Assembly (NCBI GenBank): GCA_963810485.1
Contig: CAWENQ010000007.1
Coordinates: 372,001-436,000, forward strand
Direction of reading: 5' to 3'
Source of the DNA: DATKFM01 sp963810485
GTDB taxonomy: Bacteria; Pseudomonadota; Alphaproteobacteria; Dongiales; Dongiaceae
Length of the DNA stretch: 64,000 nt
Shown here: piece after piece, positions 63,362 through 64,000 of the stretch
How positions within the stretch are numbered: the stretch's first letter is position 1
Layout of the letters: every line of letters starts with the position of its first letter
The notes under the pieces: generated by a model
What the model was told of the DNA's origin: nothing
Seen by the model: only the letters and a program-made list of their open reading frames with translations
Databases searched by the model: none
Made by a program: the position numbers and the translations under genes

Positions 63362-64000
63362 ATGGCCAAGCATGTCGCCTGGGAAGGCGTTTTTCCCGCC
63401 GTCACCACCCAGTTCCGCAGCGATTTCAGCATCGATTATGACGCGACATCAAAGGTGATCGACGCACTGATCCGCGACGGCGTGTCCGGCCTGATTCTTT
63501 GTGGAACGGTAGGCGAAAACAACTCACTCGCCCGCGACGAGAAGATCAAGATGATGGAGATGGCCAAGTCCGCCGCGAAGGGCCGCGTGCCCGTGGTGGT
63601 GGGCGTCGCCGAGTACACGACGGAACTTGCGTCGGGCATCGCCAAGGAAGTGGCGCGCGTGGGCCTCGATGGGCTGATGCTGCTGCCGGCGATGGTCTAC
63701 TCCGCCAAGCCGCGGGAGACCCTGGCCCATTTCCGCGGCGTCGCCAAGGCGACCGACCTGCCGATCATGCTCTACAACAATCCGCCGATCTATCGCACCG
63801 ACGTGACACCGGAGATGCTGGCCTCGCTCGCCGATGTGGACACCATCGTCTGCTTCAAGGAGTCCTCGGGCGACACCAGGCGCTTCATCGATCTCAAGGC
63901 GATGACCGGCGACCGCTTCATTCCCTTCTGCGGCCTCGACGACGTGGTGGTGGAGTCGGTGGTGATGGGCGCGGTGGGCTGGGTGTCCGGCCTGTCGAAC
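63362..64000 (+). CDS. DapA-family aldolase/deaminase (3' end outside window)
   Basis: First 213 residues of a dihydrodipicolinate-synthase superfamily enzyme, open to the window end. It shows GVFPAVTTQFRSDFSIDYDA, the G-T-x-G-E motif in LCGTVGENNSLARDEK, the catalytic Tyr in IMLYNNPPIYRTD and the Schiff-base Lys in VCFKESSGDTRR. Together with the neighbouring enolase-type dehydratase and GntR regulator, a role such as pyrroline-4-hydroxy-2-carboxylate deaminase in hydroxyproline degradation is likely, but other 2-keto-acid substrates are possible. GGAGGGAG precedes the ATG. Confidence 0.88.
   Translation, partial: MAKHVAWEGVFPAVTTQFRSDFSIDYDATSKVIDALIRDGVSGLILCGTVGENNSLARDEKIKMMEMAKSAAKGRVPVVVGVAEYTTELASGIAKEVARVGLDGLMLLPAMVYSAKPRETLAHFRGVAKATDLPIMLYNNPPIYRTDVTPEMLASLADVDTIVCFKESSGDTRRFIDLKAMTGDRFIPFCGLDDVVVESVVMGAVGWVSGLSN

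Overview
The window comes from a GC-rich alphaproteobacterium, most likely of the Rhodospirillales type. This is inferred from gene content and order (hrcA-grpE, dnaK-dnaJ-dapB-nth, rph-rdgB-hemW, rsmI-yraN, gshB, comM) and from a sigma-32 promoter before dnaK that fits the alphaproteobacterial consensus. No taxonomic marker such as rRNA is present, and I see no tRNA, CRISPR array, prophage or recognisable transposase.

Layout. 1-7 kb: nth, a DUF2244 protein, a DMT-family exporter, dapB, dnaJ, dnaK and a small membrane protein. 7-8 kb: a DUF1848 protein. 8-24.8 kb: one giant minus-strand RTX gene made almost entirely of repeats. It is cut into four frame segments by three single-base indels; repaired, it would encode about 5,603 residues. 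25-30 kb: grpE and hrcA, then the divergent rph, rdgB and hemW. 30-34.5 kb: an LpoA-like lipoprotein, rsmI, yraN, a SirB1/TPR protein and gshB. 34.5-38.8 kb: a TPR-sulfotransferase, a second DMT transporter and a C45-type acyltransferase/peptidase. 38.9-46 kb: an operon for polyamine uptake (PotABCD-like) followed by a carbon-nitrogen hydrolase and two tandem acetylpolyamine-deacetylase paralogues. 46-51 kb: a small secreted peptide, a soluble TPR histidine kinase, a DUF1194/pentapeptide pair, an Lrp regulator and small proteins. 51.3-52.9 kb: comM/yifB, followed by a 164-bp inverted-repeat element. 53.4-55.3 kb: three DUF1801 genes and a GFA protein. 55.3-57 kb: a lower-GC accessory patch with a HEPN-like gene and a Rap1a/Tai-like gene. 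57-61 kb: an unknown gene, a stress-type SDR, a DUF421 protein, a YihY protein and a PfpI/DJ-1 protein. 61-64 kb: a catabolic cluster (enolase-superfamily dehydratase, GntR/FCD regulator, divergent DapA-family aldolase) that looks like hydroxyproline-type degradation.

Two themes run through the window. First, conserved housekeeping blocks are split by accessory DNA: the giant RTX gene lies between grpE and dnaK, and about 17 kb separates gshB from comM. Second, single-base indels, mostly one extra base, break many genes (RTX gene, hrcA start, rph, rdgB, hemW, gshB, two DUF1801 genes, the enolase gene). Because adjacent conserved genes are hit in the same way, I read most of them as sequence errors rather than pseudogenes and annotate the restored genes.
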